A stretch of 64,000 bases of DNA from Prosthecobacter sp. (GTDB lineage: Bacteria; Verrucomicrobiota; Verrucomicrobiia; Verrucomicrobiales; Verrucomicrobiaceae), in contig NZ_JACSRD010000137.1 of assembly GCF_014879935.1 (NCBI RefSeq), positions 1 through 64,000 on the forward strand, written 5' to 3'. Positions 1 through 9,000 of this stretch are shown piece by piece. Within the stretch, counting starts at the first letter, position 1, and each line of letters begins with the position of its first letter. Made by a program: the position numbers and the translations under genes. The notes below the pieces were generated by a model. It was given only the letters and a program-made list of their open reading frames with translations. It searched no databases and had not been told where the DNA came from.

Positions 1-66
1 TGCTCGCTTTCGCCGCTGTCATCGATTGGATGCAGCCGCTCAAGAGGTTTTAAAACACTGCCTAAG
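1..66 (+). mobile_element. Right end of a probable IS5-like insertion sequence with the transposase C-terminus
   Basis: An open plus-strand frame enters from the left edge and stops with TAA at 51-53. Its last 16 residues, ending DWMQPLKRF, resemble the hydrophobic C-termini of IS5-group DDE transposases. The adjacent NHL/RCC1 gene loses repeat homology at about 60-66. Read on the minus strand, the bases there are TTAG followed by GGCAGTGTTTTAAAAC, which could be a 4-bp YTAR-type target site followed by an IS terminal inverted repeat. Seen: the frame, its stop and the abrupt loss of repeat homology. Inferred: that this is an IS end. Too little of the element lies in the window to name a family with certainty. 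Confidence 0.45.
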
Positions 67-1563
67 GCCAGTGGGTACCGTCGTCTGTCCCCACCCGTTG
101 GCTCCCCACGATACAACCGTACCATCCGCCTTCAGAGCGACGCTGTGGCTACCTCCTACAGCTACGGCTACCACGCCGCTGAGTCCGGCTGGCACCGTGG
201 CCTGACCATTAAGATTGTTACCCCAAGCGACCAAGGTGCCATCGCCCTTAAGCGCTAGAGTGTGATACCCACCCGCAGCAATGGCCGTCACGCCACTGAG
301 TCCGGCGGGCACGCTGGTCTGGCCCTCACTATTGTCTCCCCAGCCCACAACATTGCCATCAACCTTCAGCGCCACAAAATGCTGCGATCCTGCTGCGACG
401 GCAGTCACGTCGTTGAGTCCGTCCGGTGGCCACGGATAATACAAGTAGCTATAGCCCCAAACCTCAACGCCCTTGTCCACAAACAACGGCGCGCGGTCCA
501 TGCCCCGGCTGATGCGGTGGTTGCTGTGCTCGGCCACGTAGAGGTGGCCGTCAGGCCCGGTGGCGATGCCGCTGGGCAGGGCAAATCGGGCCTTCAGGCC
601 GATGCCGACGGCGCTGCCGCTGACGCCGGGCAGGCCGCCTGTCGTGGTGACGACTCCGGCGGGTGTCACGCGGCGGATCGTCTGGTTGTAAATGTCCGCC
701 ACATGCAGGTTCCCGGCGGCATCCAGGGCGATCTCCGACGGGGAGTAAAAGCGCGCGCTGCTGCCGGCGCCATCCGCACTGCCGCTGCTGCCCGCCAGCC
801 CCGCCACAGTCGTCACCACCCCGGCGGGCGTGACCTTGCGGATGGTGTGGCCGCTGTAATCCGCCAGGAACAGGTTCCCGGCGGCATCCACGGCGATGCC
901 GGTGGGCGAGTTGAAGCGGGCGGCGCTGCCGGTGCCGTTGACGACACCCGCACTGCCCGCCAGCCCGGCCAGGGTGGTCACGACGCCCGCAGGCGTGATT
1001 TTGCGGACGAGGTGGTTGGAGAAATCTCCCACATAGACGTTCCCGGAGGAGTCCGTCGCCACGCTGGTGGGGTAGTTGAAGCGGGCGGCGGTTCCGGTGC
1101 CGTTGGTGCTGCCCGCGCTGCCCGCCAGCCCGGCAAAGGTGCTGACCACGCCTGCGGGCGTGATCTTGCGGATGGTGTGGTTTTCCGCGTCCGCCACATA
1201 GACGTTTCCGGCGGCGTCCACCGCCGTGTCATGGGGCCGCTTGAACCGTGCGGCGCTGCCGGAGCCATCAGCGCTGCCCTGCGCGCCCGCCAGCCCGGCA
1301 AAGGTGCTGACCACGCCCGCCGGGGTGATCTTGCGGATGGTGTTCGCCCCCCACTCGGCCACATACAGGTTCCCGGCGGCATCAAAGGAGAGGCCGTGCG
1401 GGTTCTCAAACCGCGCGGTGGTCCCGGTGGCGTTCGTGCTGCCCGGACTGCCCGCCTGCCCGGCAAAGACCGACCACTGATAGGACTGGGCGGCGGCGGG
1501 TGTGACGAGCACGACCAGCATGCCAGCAAGGACAAGGCGGCGGATCACATAGGATGAGCGCAT
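40..1563 (-). CDS. Secreted NHL-repeat/RCC1-repeat protein, 3' end truncated by probable IS insertion
   Basis: This 507-residue protein has a signal peptide at about residues 1-25 (hydrophobic core, cleavage after AAA-Q). About six NHL beta-propeller repeats of roughly 56 residues follow, each with a core like LDAAGNLYVAD..NHTIRKVTPAG. The C-terminal ~130 residues hold three RCC1-type repeats (AVAAG..H..ALK.DG.VV.WG.N..GQ..VP.GL). The last repeat breaks directly after VPTGL, where the other copies continue SGV.A.AAGG. It is replaced by RQCFKTS and a stop that lies in the probable IS end. The product is therefore probably a truncated allele of a longer exported propeller protein. The upstream sequence before ATG 1563 lacks a Shine-Dalgarno and reads AAACCTCC. 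NHL/RCC1 propellers usually bind proteins or carbohydrates; no enzymatic role can be assigned. Confidence 0.85.
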   Translation of the reverse strand: MRSSYVIRRLVLAGMLVVLVTPAAAQSYQWSVFAGQAGSPGSTNATGTTARFENPHGLSFDAAGNLYVAEWGANTIRKITPAGVVSTFAGLAGAQGSADGSGSAARFKRPHDTAVDAAGNVYVADAENHTIRKITPAGVVSTFAGLAGSAGSTNGTGTAARFNYPTSVATDSSGNVYVGDFSNHLVRKITPAGVVTTLAGLAGSAGVVNGTGSAARFNSPTGIAVDAAGNLFLADYSGHTIRKVTPAGVVTTVAGLAGSSGSADGAGSSARFYSPSEIALDAAGNLHVADIYNQTIRRVTPAGVVTTTGGLPGVSGSAVGIGLKARFALPSGIATGPDGHLYVAEHSNHRISRGMDRAPLFVDKGVEVWGYSYLYYPWPPDGLNDVTAVAAGSQHFVALKVDGNVVGWGDNSEGQTSVPAGLSGVTAIAAGGYHTLALKGDGTLVAWGNNLNGQATVPAGLSGVVAVAVGGSHSVALKADGTVVSWGANGWGQTTVPTGLRQCFKTS

Positions 1564-1827
1564 GGAGGTTTCAGAATGGGTTTGAATGAAAAAGAATACA
1601 GTCCGGGCCAGGAAGACGATTCATGACTCACCACGACGAAGCATGAGCGGTTCCCCGAAGTCCCAGTCTGCGCCCGCAGCTCGGCGACCGTGAAAAGCAA
1701 AGCTCCGGAAACCGGAACTCCAGAGAAACCACGACAAGATGTCTTGCTCTTCGCTTTCCGCCTATCGGTAGGATTACCTATTCAGCAGCCGCAGTGAGCT
1801 TGCTGCCGACAGGCACGCCATCCATTT
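1564..1827. other. Intergenic region with a GGTA-N4-TACC palindrome
   Basis: This 264-bp spacer lies between the LuxR-type gene and the NHL/RCC1 gene, both on the minus strand. I see no ORF or RNA in it. At 1768-1779 there is a perfect inverted repeat GGTAGGATTACC, a plausible small operator for the repeat-protein gene and possibly a target of the neighbouring LuxR-type regulator. That link is inference from position only. Confidence 0.35.
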
Positions 1828-2583
1828 TTATTGGTGGGTCAACGTGGCGACAGCGGCGGTGCGGTTTTCAACGCCTAGCTTGGCCAAGATGGCGCTGACG
1901 TGGTGCGTGACTGTCCGGTGGCTGATGCCAAGGATGATGGCGATTTCCTTGTCCCGCTTGCCTTGGGCCATCCAGTGCAGCACCTCCGCCTCGCGACGGC
2001 TGAGTCCCGCCCGGCGCAGCGGCAGATGGTCCTGTGCCTCCACCACCGAACGCTGCTCAAGGGCCCGGGCCAGCACTTCCTCCGTGTGATGAGCCTGCAC
2101 GACAAACCGCGCAAACTGCGCCGCCAGCCTCACATCCTCCTCCGCAAATGGCCGCCGTCCCTGGCGGTTCAGCGTCAACCCACCAAGATGCGTCTCTGTG
2201 ATCAGGGGAATCGACATCTGGTGGATGACATCAAGAGGACGAAAGGCGACCTGATACAGATCTGTGCTTTTGAACTGGCGCTGACTCACAAAGTCAGCCA
2301 GCCGCACGGGATCAGAACCGCCTCCGGCGATGTATTGGTAGCAAGGGTGCTGCACCGGGACCAACACGCCTACCTGCTGCATGATCTCCTTCTCCTTGGT
2401 GCCGTAATCAATGTCGATCGCGGCTTGATACCCGCCGTCTTCCTTCCGCCAAAGCTCGAGGGAGTGCAAAGTGTCTGAAAAAAGCATCCGGGCCGCTGCG
2501 AACAGCCTGTTGTGGAAAGGACCCGTACCGTGCTCATGGAGCAGGTGGATGGCATCAAGAAGTGCAGAGTTTCGGTCAGTCAT
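1828..2583 (-). CDS. LuxR-family transcriptional regulator with GAF-like sensor domain
   Basis: This 251-residue regulator has an N-terminal ~165 residues resembling a GAF-type sensory fold (for example MSIPLITETHLGGLTLNR). A C-terminal LuxR/FixJ helix-turn-helix follows at about 185-245: LSRREAEVLHWMAQGKRDKEI, then GISHRTVTHHVSAILAKLGVENRTAA, the classic recognition helix and dimerisation stretch. There is no receiver domain or phosphoacceptor Asp, so it probably responds directly to a ligand or partner instead of a kinase. It is transcribed away from the TIM-barrel gene at 2736 and toward the NHL/RCC1 gene, a candidate target. No clear Shine-Dalgarno precedes ATG 2583. Confidence 0.85.
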   Translation of the reverse strand: MTDRNSALLDAIHLLHEHGTGPFHNRLFAAARMLFSDTLHSLELWRKEDGGYQAAIDIDYGTKEKEIMQQVGVLVPVQHPCYQYIAGGGSDPVRLADFVSQRQFKSTDLYQVAFRPLDVIHQMSIPLITETHLGGLTLNRQGRRPFAEEDVRLAAQFARFVVQAHHTEEVLARALEQRSVVEAQDHLPLRRAGLSRREAEVLHWMAQGKRDKEIAIILGISHRTVTHHVSAILAKLGVENRTAAVATLTHQ

Positions 2584-2735
2584 GCAGACAACAGCCAGCA
2601 GAATTCACGCCTTGTTTTAGGCATCTGGCAGTTCGACCACAAGCAAAAAACCACAGGCCAGCCAGGCTCATGCATCCAGCTTCGCAGGCAGCATTCCCCA
2701 TCGACACCGCAGCGGCTTCCGCTAGCATGCGGCGC

Positions 2736-3791
2736 ATGAACCGCCGCTCCTTCCTCGCGCGATCCGTCGCTGCCGCCGCTCTTCCGTCTTTCTCCCAAGC
2801 CGCCATCCAGGGCGGAAAGCTCGCCATCGGGCTGGATCACTTTGCCGTGCGGGGCACGGGCTGGAAGGCGGCGCAGTACATCGACTATGCGGCGTCGTTG
2901 AAGCTCGACACGGTGTTTCTCTCGGAGCTGATCGTGTTGGAAAGCTTTGAAGATGCTTATTTGAAGAGCCTCAAGGATCAGGCGGACCGGCTCGGCATCA
3001 AAGTCTATGTCGGCACCGGCAGCGTGTGCGAAAGCTCGAACACCTGGAAGCCTGCGAACGGCACGGGAGCGGATCACCTCGCTCTGACGATCAAGATCGC
3101 AAAGGCGCTCGGTTCGCCCGTGGCGCGTTGTTACCTCGGGAATCAAAAAGACCGCTCGACTGACGGCGGCATCGACAAACACATCGAAAACACGATCAAG
3201 TCGATCAAGGCCAACCAATCCCGTGCCGAGGCGGAGGGCATCAAGATCGCCATCGAGAACCATGCGGGCGACATGCAGTCGCATGAGCTGAAGGGACTGA
3301 TCGAAGCGGCCGGGAAAGGCTACGTGGGCGCGAACATCGACCCCGGCAACGCCGTCTGGGCGCTGGAGGAGCCGATGAAGCACCTCGAAGTGCTGGGACC
3401 CGTCACCGTGTGCAGCAGCGTGCGTGACAGCATGCTGTGGGAGGACGAGAACGGCGCTGTGTCCGTGCAGTGGACGGCGGTGGGCGAAGGCCAGGTGGAC
3501 TTCAAAGCCTACGCCAAACGTTTTGCCGAGCTGGCTCCGGGCGTGCCGCTCCAGGTCGAGACCATCTCGGGCTTCGCGCGTCCGTTCGAGGTGCAGAAGG
3601 ACGAGATCTGGAAGATTTTCCCCAAACATCGCGACAGCGACATGTTTAAGGCCTGGATGGCGATGGCGAAGCGTGGCAAAAAGATACCCAGCTTCAAAGC
3701 TCCGGACGGTCCCGGCAAGAAAGACGCCGAGATCGCCTACCAGAAAGGCGAGGCGGAGCGCAGCTTTGACTGGCTGCGGGCGAACGCGTGA
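2736..3791 (+). CDS. Tat-exported TIM-barrel protein, sugar phosphate isomerase/epimerase family
   Basis: This 351-residue protein belongs to the xylose-isomerase-like TIM-barrel (AP endonuclease 2) superfamily. ATG 2736 is chosen over in-frame starts at 2562 and 2727. It gives a compact twin-arginine signal (NRRSFLARS followed by a hydrophobic AAAALPSFSQA), and it leaves a 152-bp divergent spacer to the LuxR gene instead of an overlap. Barrel signatures include IKIAIENHAG (metal-ligand Glu region), YVGANIDPGNAVW and LQVETISGF near the C-terminus, the usual acidic metal-binding strands. Such exported members are common in Verrucomicrobiota and Planctomycetota and are usually called sugar epimerases, but the substrate is unknown. 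It ends 4 bp from the convergent pseudopilin gene. Confidence 0.8.
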   Translation: MNRRSFLARSVAAAALPSFSQAAIQGGKLAIGLDHFAVRGTGWKAAQYIDYAASLKLDTVFLSELIVLESFEDAYLKSLKDQADRLGIKVYVGTGSVCESSNTWKPANGTGADHLALTIKIAKALGSPVARCYLGNQKDRSTDGGIDKHIENTIKSIKANQSRAEAEGIKIAIENHAGDMQSHELKGLIEAAGKGYVGANIDPGNAVWALEEPMKHLEVLGPVTVCSSVRDSMLWEDENGAVSVQWTAVGEGQVDFKAYAKRFAELAPGVPLQVETISGFARPFEVQKDEIWKIFPKHRDSDMFKAWMAMAKRGKKIPSFKAPDGPGKKDAEIAYQKGEAERSFDWLRANA

Positions 3792-3795
3792 TGAT

Positions 3796-4437
3796 TCACG
3801 GGCGATAGCTGCGTGTGCGGCCGGTCACGGGGTCGATCTGCACCGTGTAGTAGTTCCGCGGCGCTTCCTCGAGTTCCTCGCGGTAGTTGTTCGAGGAGAC
3901 CAGGGTCATGTACGCGTTGCGCAGCGGCACACGGAGGCTGGTGGTGCCGTTCGGATAGAACAGGATGCGTTTGAAGGTGGCCTCCTTGTCCGCGAATGGC
4001 GGCGTCGTCACCGTGCCGGCGTCGGTGGCGTTGAAGGTGCCGGCGAACAGCGGCGTCAACGCCCCTTCCACCAGGATGACGCGCCCTTCGCTCCAGTAGT
4101 TCGGATTGCCCAGCGGCTTTGACTGGTTCGTCGTCATGTCGTAGGTGATCATCTGCACGGCGTGGCAGCCTTTGACGCCGTCCTTGTCATAGAAGTAGAA
4201 GTCCACTCCGATGGGGCGGTTTTCCGTGACGGCCATCTGCTGGGCGTGGGAGAGCTTCTGCATGAGCGTGTCCCCGGCGGATGTCAGGCTGGCAGCCTGG
4301 ATGGCGGAGAGCGTGTAAGGCGTGGCGAAGGTGAAGATGAGCCCCACGAGGACGACCACGACGAGGATTTCAATCAGAGTGAAGCCTCGCGTAAAGCTGT
4401 GTTGTGCGGACTGTGAGTGAGCAGGTGTTGTTTTCAT
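3796..4437 (-). CDS. Verru_Chthon cassette protein D, type IV pilin-like (pseudopilin)
   Basis: This 213-residue protein has a prepilin leader: a short N-terminus, then RGFTLIEILVVVVLVGLIFTF, with cleavage after Gly and Glu at +5. It matches the last gene of the four-gene Verru_Chthon cassette described in Verrucomicrobium and Chthoniobacter. ATG 4437 is preferred to ATG 4452 because it overlaps the stop of gene C as ATGA, implying translational coupling. The C-terminal globular part contains DPVTGRTRSYRP and shows no enzymatic motif. It is probably a minor pseudopilin of a type II secretion-like or pilus-like envelope machine. No assembly ATPase or platform protein is encoded nearby, so these must be supplied in trans. 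Confidence 0.85.
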   Translation of the reverse strand: MKTTPAHSQSAQHSFTRGFTLIEILVVVVLVGLIFTFATPYTLSAIQAASLTSAGDTLMQKLSHAQQMAVTENRPIGVDFYFYDKDGVKGCHAVQMITYDMTTNQSKPLGNPNYWSEGRVILVEGALTPLFAGTFNATDAGTVTTPPFADKEATFKRILFYPNGTTSLRVPLRNAYMTLVSSNNYREELEEAPRNYYTVQIDPVTGRTRSYRP

Positions 4438-5498
4438 CGGAGAAGACCCCATTTCGAGTTGCGCAGTGTGATGGTGGAGGAAAAGACGCGGTAGTTGAGC
4501 TGCTGGGCCTTCAGCGCGGCCTCGAGCGACGCCATGTCGGCGGCGTAATCCTGCCGCTGGGTGAAGGCACCCTCCGGCACGAGCTGGGGCATGCCTTCAG
4601 GATTGCGGTCGGCCAGATTCCGCGCGGAGCTCTCATCGATGGCGACGAGCGTGACGAGCACGCGCGGCGGCAGCATGTGCTGGGTGCCCTGCGGATTGTC
4701 GGTGGTCTCGTTGGCCAGCTCCGTCGAGTCATAGGCATACCTGGGGGCGATCGACCATGGCTGCGTACTCTTCAAAGCAGCGTCATCCGCCGTGACTTCG
4801 GGAGAGATGATGAGCGCGATGATGTTTTCCGCGATGGGGCGGCTGTGGGACGGCTTGTCGATGCTGTCCGCGTCGCTGATGACGCCGGTGGCCGCCGTTT
4901 GAAACCACTCGCCCGGCTTTGAGATGTAGATCGCGTTCTGCTCCGCCGGCGGCCGGTATTCCCAGAGGCGGAAGCGGCTGCGCATGTCGGTGACATGCTG
5001 CGGGCGGAAGGCCTCATCACTGCTGTGCAGGATGAAGAAGCCGCGGCCGCAAAGGAGACGGCTGAGGCCGTCATAGCCCTCGCGGTCACTCAGGCCGAGG
5101 CGGGCCTGGAAAAACATGGAGTGCGTCACGAGATTCGAGGACTGGCCGCTGCCGAGCAGCGTCGTGGCCGGTCCGGTGATGAACTGCAGCTCGGACTGCC
5201 GGATGTACCTGGTCGGCGCCTGGGTTTTGGACGCCGGCACCGTGGGAGTGTCACCCGTGTTGTATTGATAGGCGTGGTAGGTGTTCAGAATGGCCTGCCG
5301 CAGATCCTGCGTGATGCTCTCAAACGCCATGCGGGCCTCGCGAAACTGCTCCACGCGTGCCACGCCGCGTTTCCACGTGCGTTGCGTCTGGTTGAGCACC
5401 TGCACGGAGACCAGCAGGATGACCGAGAGGATGACCATGGACAGGGACACCTCCACCAGCGTGAAGGCGTGGGGCTTGGGGAAGACCTGACGTTTCAT
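4434..5498 (-). CDS. Verru_Chthon cassette protein C, pseudopilin-like
   Basis: This 354-residue protein starts with KPHAFTLVEVSLSMVILSVILLVSVQVLNQTQRTWKR split around a prepilin-type site: leader residue A (not G) before FTLVE, Glu at +5, then a ~20-residue helix. The long C-terminal domain includes GFFILHSSDE and LWEYRPPAEQN, which I associate with cassette protein C. It lies 33 bp after gene B and overlaps gene D by ATGA. The upstream sequence contains CAACCTCC instead of a Shine-Dalgarno. As the larger pseudopilin it could be equivalent to a GspJ-type minor subunit; this is inferred from size and order. Confidence 0.8.
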   Translation of the reverse strand: MKRQVFPKPHAFTLVEVSLSMVILSVILLVSVQVLNQTQRTWKRGVARVEQFREARMAFESITQDLRQAILNTYHAYQYNTGDTPTVPASKTQAPTRYIRQSELQFITGPATTLLGSGQSSNLVTHSMFFQARLGLSDREGYDGLSRLLCGRGFFILHSSDEAFRPQHVTDMRSRFRLWEYRPPAEQNAIYISKPGEWFQTAATGVISDADSIDKPSHSRPIAENIIALIISPEVTADDAALKSTQPWSIAPRYAYDSTELANETTDNPQGTQHMLPPRVLVTLVAIDESSARNLADRNPEGMPQLVPEGAFTQRQDYAADMASLEAALKAQQLNYRVFSSTITLRNSKWGLLR

Positions 5499-5531
5499 AA
5501 GTTCGATGGAGGTTGAGGTTCGAGCAGGGGC

Positions 5532-6080
5532 TCACTGGCCCATCTGGGCCACGAGCGCGTAGGCGGAAGTCACGCGAAGGGGTGAGGCGGAGGAGAAATC
5601 GAAGGCGGGATCGGCGGAGGTGGCGACGCAGATTTTCACGCGCCGCAGGTAGTTCTCCGAAGCTGCGGACGAGCTGCTGGAGCTGCCGGCAGGAAGAACG
5701 ACATCCAGCGGCTTGTCCGGGATGTAGATCGAGGCCACGTAAGTCAGCGAGGAGGCGAGATCCTCCTCTCCCGTGGCACCGGAGGCGGAGATCTCCATGC
5801 CTTCCGAGGTGAAGTAACGCAGCGGGCTGTAGCCTTGCCAGGTCACCCGGTCCCAGGACATGGATTGCATCTCCCCGCTGAGTTTCTGGATGATCTTCGA
5901 GCCCACGGACATCTCCGCCGAGTTCCGGGCCATGGTGATGCCCTGCGGCAGCAGGCCCAGCAGGGTGATGAACCCCATGGCGGCGATGGCGACGGCGATG
6001 GTGACCTCCACGAGCGAGAATCCCGCCACAGGGACGGCTTTCCGCTGCGTGCGCCAGTTTGAATGCGATGTGTTTTTCAT
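5532..6080 (-). CDS. Verru_Chthon cassette protein B, type IV pilin-like (GspI/PilV-type)
   Basis: This 182-residue protein has a prepilin motif VAGFSLVEVTIAVAIAAMGF followed by ITLLGLLPQG, typical of GspI/PilV-like minor pseudopilins. ATG 6080 is chosen because it leaves a 19-bp gap to gene A. The upstream alternative at 6149 would overlap A and add a non-homologous, low-complexity leader. The C-terminal domain contains a serine-rich stretch (PAGSSSSSSAASEN). It is second in the A-B-C-D operon and probably forms part of the pseudopilus tip. Confidence 0.8.
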   Translation of the reverse strand: MKNTSHSNWRTQRKAVPVAGFSLVEVTIAVAIAAMGFITLLGLLPQGITMARNSAEMSVGSKIIQKLSGEMQSMSWDRVTWQGYSPLRYFTSEGMEISASGATGEEDLASSLTYVASIYIPDKPLDVVLPAGSSSSSSAASENYLRRVKICVATSADPAFDFSSASPLRVTSAYALVAQMGQ

Positions 6081-6099
6081 GCGATGGGCGAGTTGGGGT

Positions 6100-9000
6100 T
6101 CAGGGGTCGAAGCGTTTCTGGGCGATGACGCGGAAGCGGTGCAGTTCATCCAGCGGCTGCTTGGAAAGCGGGTTTCCGCTGGCGTAGTCGAGGTTCTTCT
6201 TCGTATCGAAGGCCGGATCGTTCAGATCGAGGTAGCGTTCGATGACGGCGGAGCCGCGATACTCGGAGGTGACCGAGTCGGAGCCGGGCACAAACGTCGC
6301 CGGATCGGTCGAGCGTGCCTTTTTGATCGCCTGCACGCGCATGTGCACCTGGTAGGTGTTGGAGCGCGTGGTGAGACGCGGATACATGTTCGTGTAGGGG
6401 CGCTCTTTCAGGTTGTCCGCCGTCACGGCGTGGTTCTCCCAGAAGCGGAGGATGCTGCTCGCGTTGTTCGCCTTCAGCAGATCGCTGATGCGGTCGGGCC
6501 AGGAGTTGGGAACCAGCGTGTCGGAGCCGCTCATGCGCTTCGGCAGCAGGTACATCTCGCAGATCTGTGCCGGAGAGATGAAGGCGAAGCCGGAACGGAA
6601 GCGCTCATCGAAGATCTTGAGCGTGGCATCGATGTCGATCTGGCGGTGCCAGTATTTTTTGCCTGATGCGCTCTCGTCATCCTTCCAGAACCAGGTCTGG
6701 CTCTGGTTCGTCGGCGGTTTGGGCGGGCGGGTCAGGTAAACCGGCGCGTCGGAATGAGCCACGGCAGTGAGGTACTCGCTCTTCATCACGGCGGCGAGAC
6801 CCGTGGCGCGTCGGATGTGGCGGAATGGCGCCATCTGGTAGTTCATGTTGATCTTGCCTGCGGTGGAGCCGGGCTCGCTGATCACATAGGGCTCCACCAC
6901 GGGCATCCAGAAGAAGTCCATGAAGAGATGGTCGGGCGGATCGATGCCCTGGATCGGCAGCCCGGCGGTGCCGTTGCCAAAGCCCTTCAATGCCTTCGGT
7001 GCGCCGATGTGGAACTGCTGTCCCTGCTTGGTGCTCCAGCTCTGCGGGCGGAACAACAGCGTGCGCCACGGCTCGCGCTTCATGCCACCCGTGTTGCCAG
7101 ATTGATGCACACCCGTCGGCAGCGATCCAAACATGCCCGGCGAGGCCACCTGCCGGTTCGGCGAGAAATAGGTGGAGCTGCCGACCCAGGCCACCCACGG
7201 ATCGGTGAAGTAGGGCACGAGCTGCTCACCTGTGTTGGTGTTGTACTTGCTGTAGGTGTTGCCCTCATCCGGTTTGTTGATGTAGGCACCGTCGGTCTGG
7301 TTCGAGACACCACGGTCAAAGTCGCCATACTTCTGCAATCCGGCTCCTGTGGCGGCCGAATACGGATGGTCGGGGAGGAAGGAGGCGGCGTAGGCGGCGT
7401 CCTTCACCAGACGCCAGCCTTTTTTGTCCTCGCCACGATCCAGACCGGGGCCTTCGCTCCAATGCCGCAGGACGATGTTGTGAGCCATGCGCTGCTTGCC
7501 GTAGAGCCGGTGCTGCTCGAACTCGGTGTTGGGCACGATGTACTGGCCCATGGTGAGACGTGGATCGCCATGTCGCAGCACCAGGGATTGCAGCGTGTCA
7601 TCCGGCACCACCAGATTCCCGCGGTAATAGGTGCCGCCGAAAGGCACGTCGCCGTAATTGCCAATTTCATTGCCGATGTAGCGGAAGCGGCCGCCCATGC
7701 GGGTGGCAGGATCTGCCGCCGTTGTGGTGATGCGGCCATCCTTGTCACGACCCAGCGCTCCATCGGAGTGGAAGGACCACCAGTACGGCGCAGGCACCGG
7801 CTGGCGCACCCACCACGAGCCGTCGGCGTTTTGTCCCCAGGTCGTGTCCTCGTTCTTCTGCGCCAGCAACGGCGCGGGGAACTGGGACGGCGGGAAGCGG
7901 AAATTGAAGGTCTGCAGCAGCTTCGGTGTGCTGTCATTGGTCATGATCTTCACCGTGACATTGCCTCCGGAGAAGGCGATCTGCCCGCCATCCGCCAGAT
8001 CGATGAAATCGCTGACGAGATTGTACTGGTTGCACCCTTTCAACGCATCCGACCGGCTGGCGTAGGTGTCATAATGCGTGCTGTCATTCCCCGGAATGCG
8101 CGTGTCCGCGTAAAGGATGCTGCCAGCGGTGTAGCCGTTCACGCCCTTGGCCACGGCCGGAAGCTTGCGCTCCTGAAGGAAGGCGCGGTAGGAGATCGTG
8201 CCGCCACGCTGATACACGCCGTTGGCGCTGCTCATGTGCTTGAAGGGACGGATGAGCGTCTTGCCGCCATTGACGGGGAACATCTTCTTGCCGCTGATGG
8301 TCAGCGAGCTGGCATCCACCTCGATGGCGATGTTCGGATTGATCAAGGTCCAACCGGTGGACGGTGTGAACCACTCCAGCAGGAAGGTCGCCTGCACACG
8401 CTTCACGCCATTGTTCAGCGGCGTGTCCTTTTCCAGCGTCCAGTTCCAGTTCATCGGATTGTAGCCCGGATGATTCGGACTGTCGCCCGGCTGCCCTTCG
8501 AGCTGGTGCGAGGCCGGGTAGCGGCTCTTGTAGAATCCCTTGGCGGGGTCCTGGTTGGTCGGGCTGAGCGGCGGAAAGTTCGAGTACCAGTTGCTGCTGT
8601 TGCCCCACAGGCCGCCATTCCACTTCGGCGGCTTGTATCCATTCGGCGCCGGGCCTTTGGGATCGATCTTCGGCGCCGATGCGCCGCCTGCTTGAGTGGT
8701 GCCCTGCGCACAGGCGATGAAGTGCAGACCGACTTCGCTGATCGTCAGGAAGCGGCCCATGCCGCGATAGACCTCGTCCTTGCCCTTCGGCAGCACCGTG
8801 GGCGTCACCTGTCCGTGGCCGGGGAAGCTGCCACCGGTGGAGTTGCGCATCGGCGTGAAGGTCTTTGCCGCCATGCCGGCGGTGTAGGCGTTCGTGCGGG
8901 AGGTGGGCAGGCCTGTGATCGAGGGATCAAGCCCCACGTTCTTTTCCGCGATGTTGTCGTCGTAGAGATTCGTGCTGCGGATGTAGTCAAACATCTCCAC

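Noticed and set aside
2562-2735. Upstream start of the TIM-barrel protein
   Set aside because: It would bury the twin-arginine signal 58 residues inside the protein and overlap the LuxR gene.
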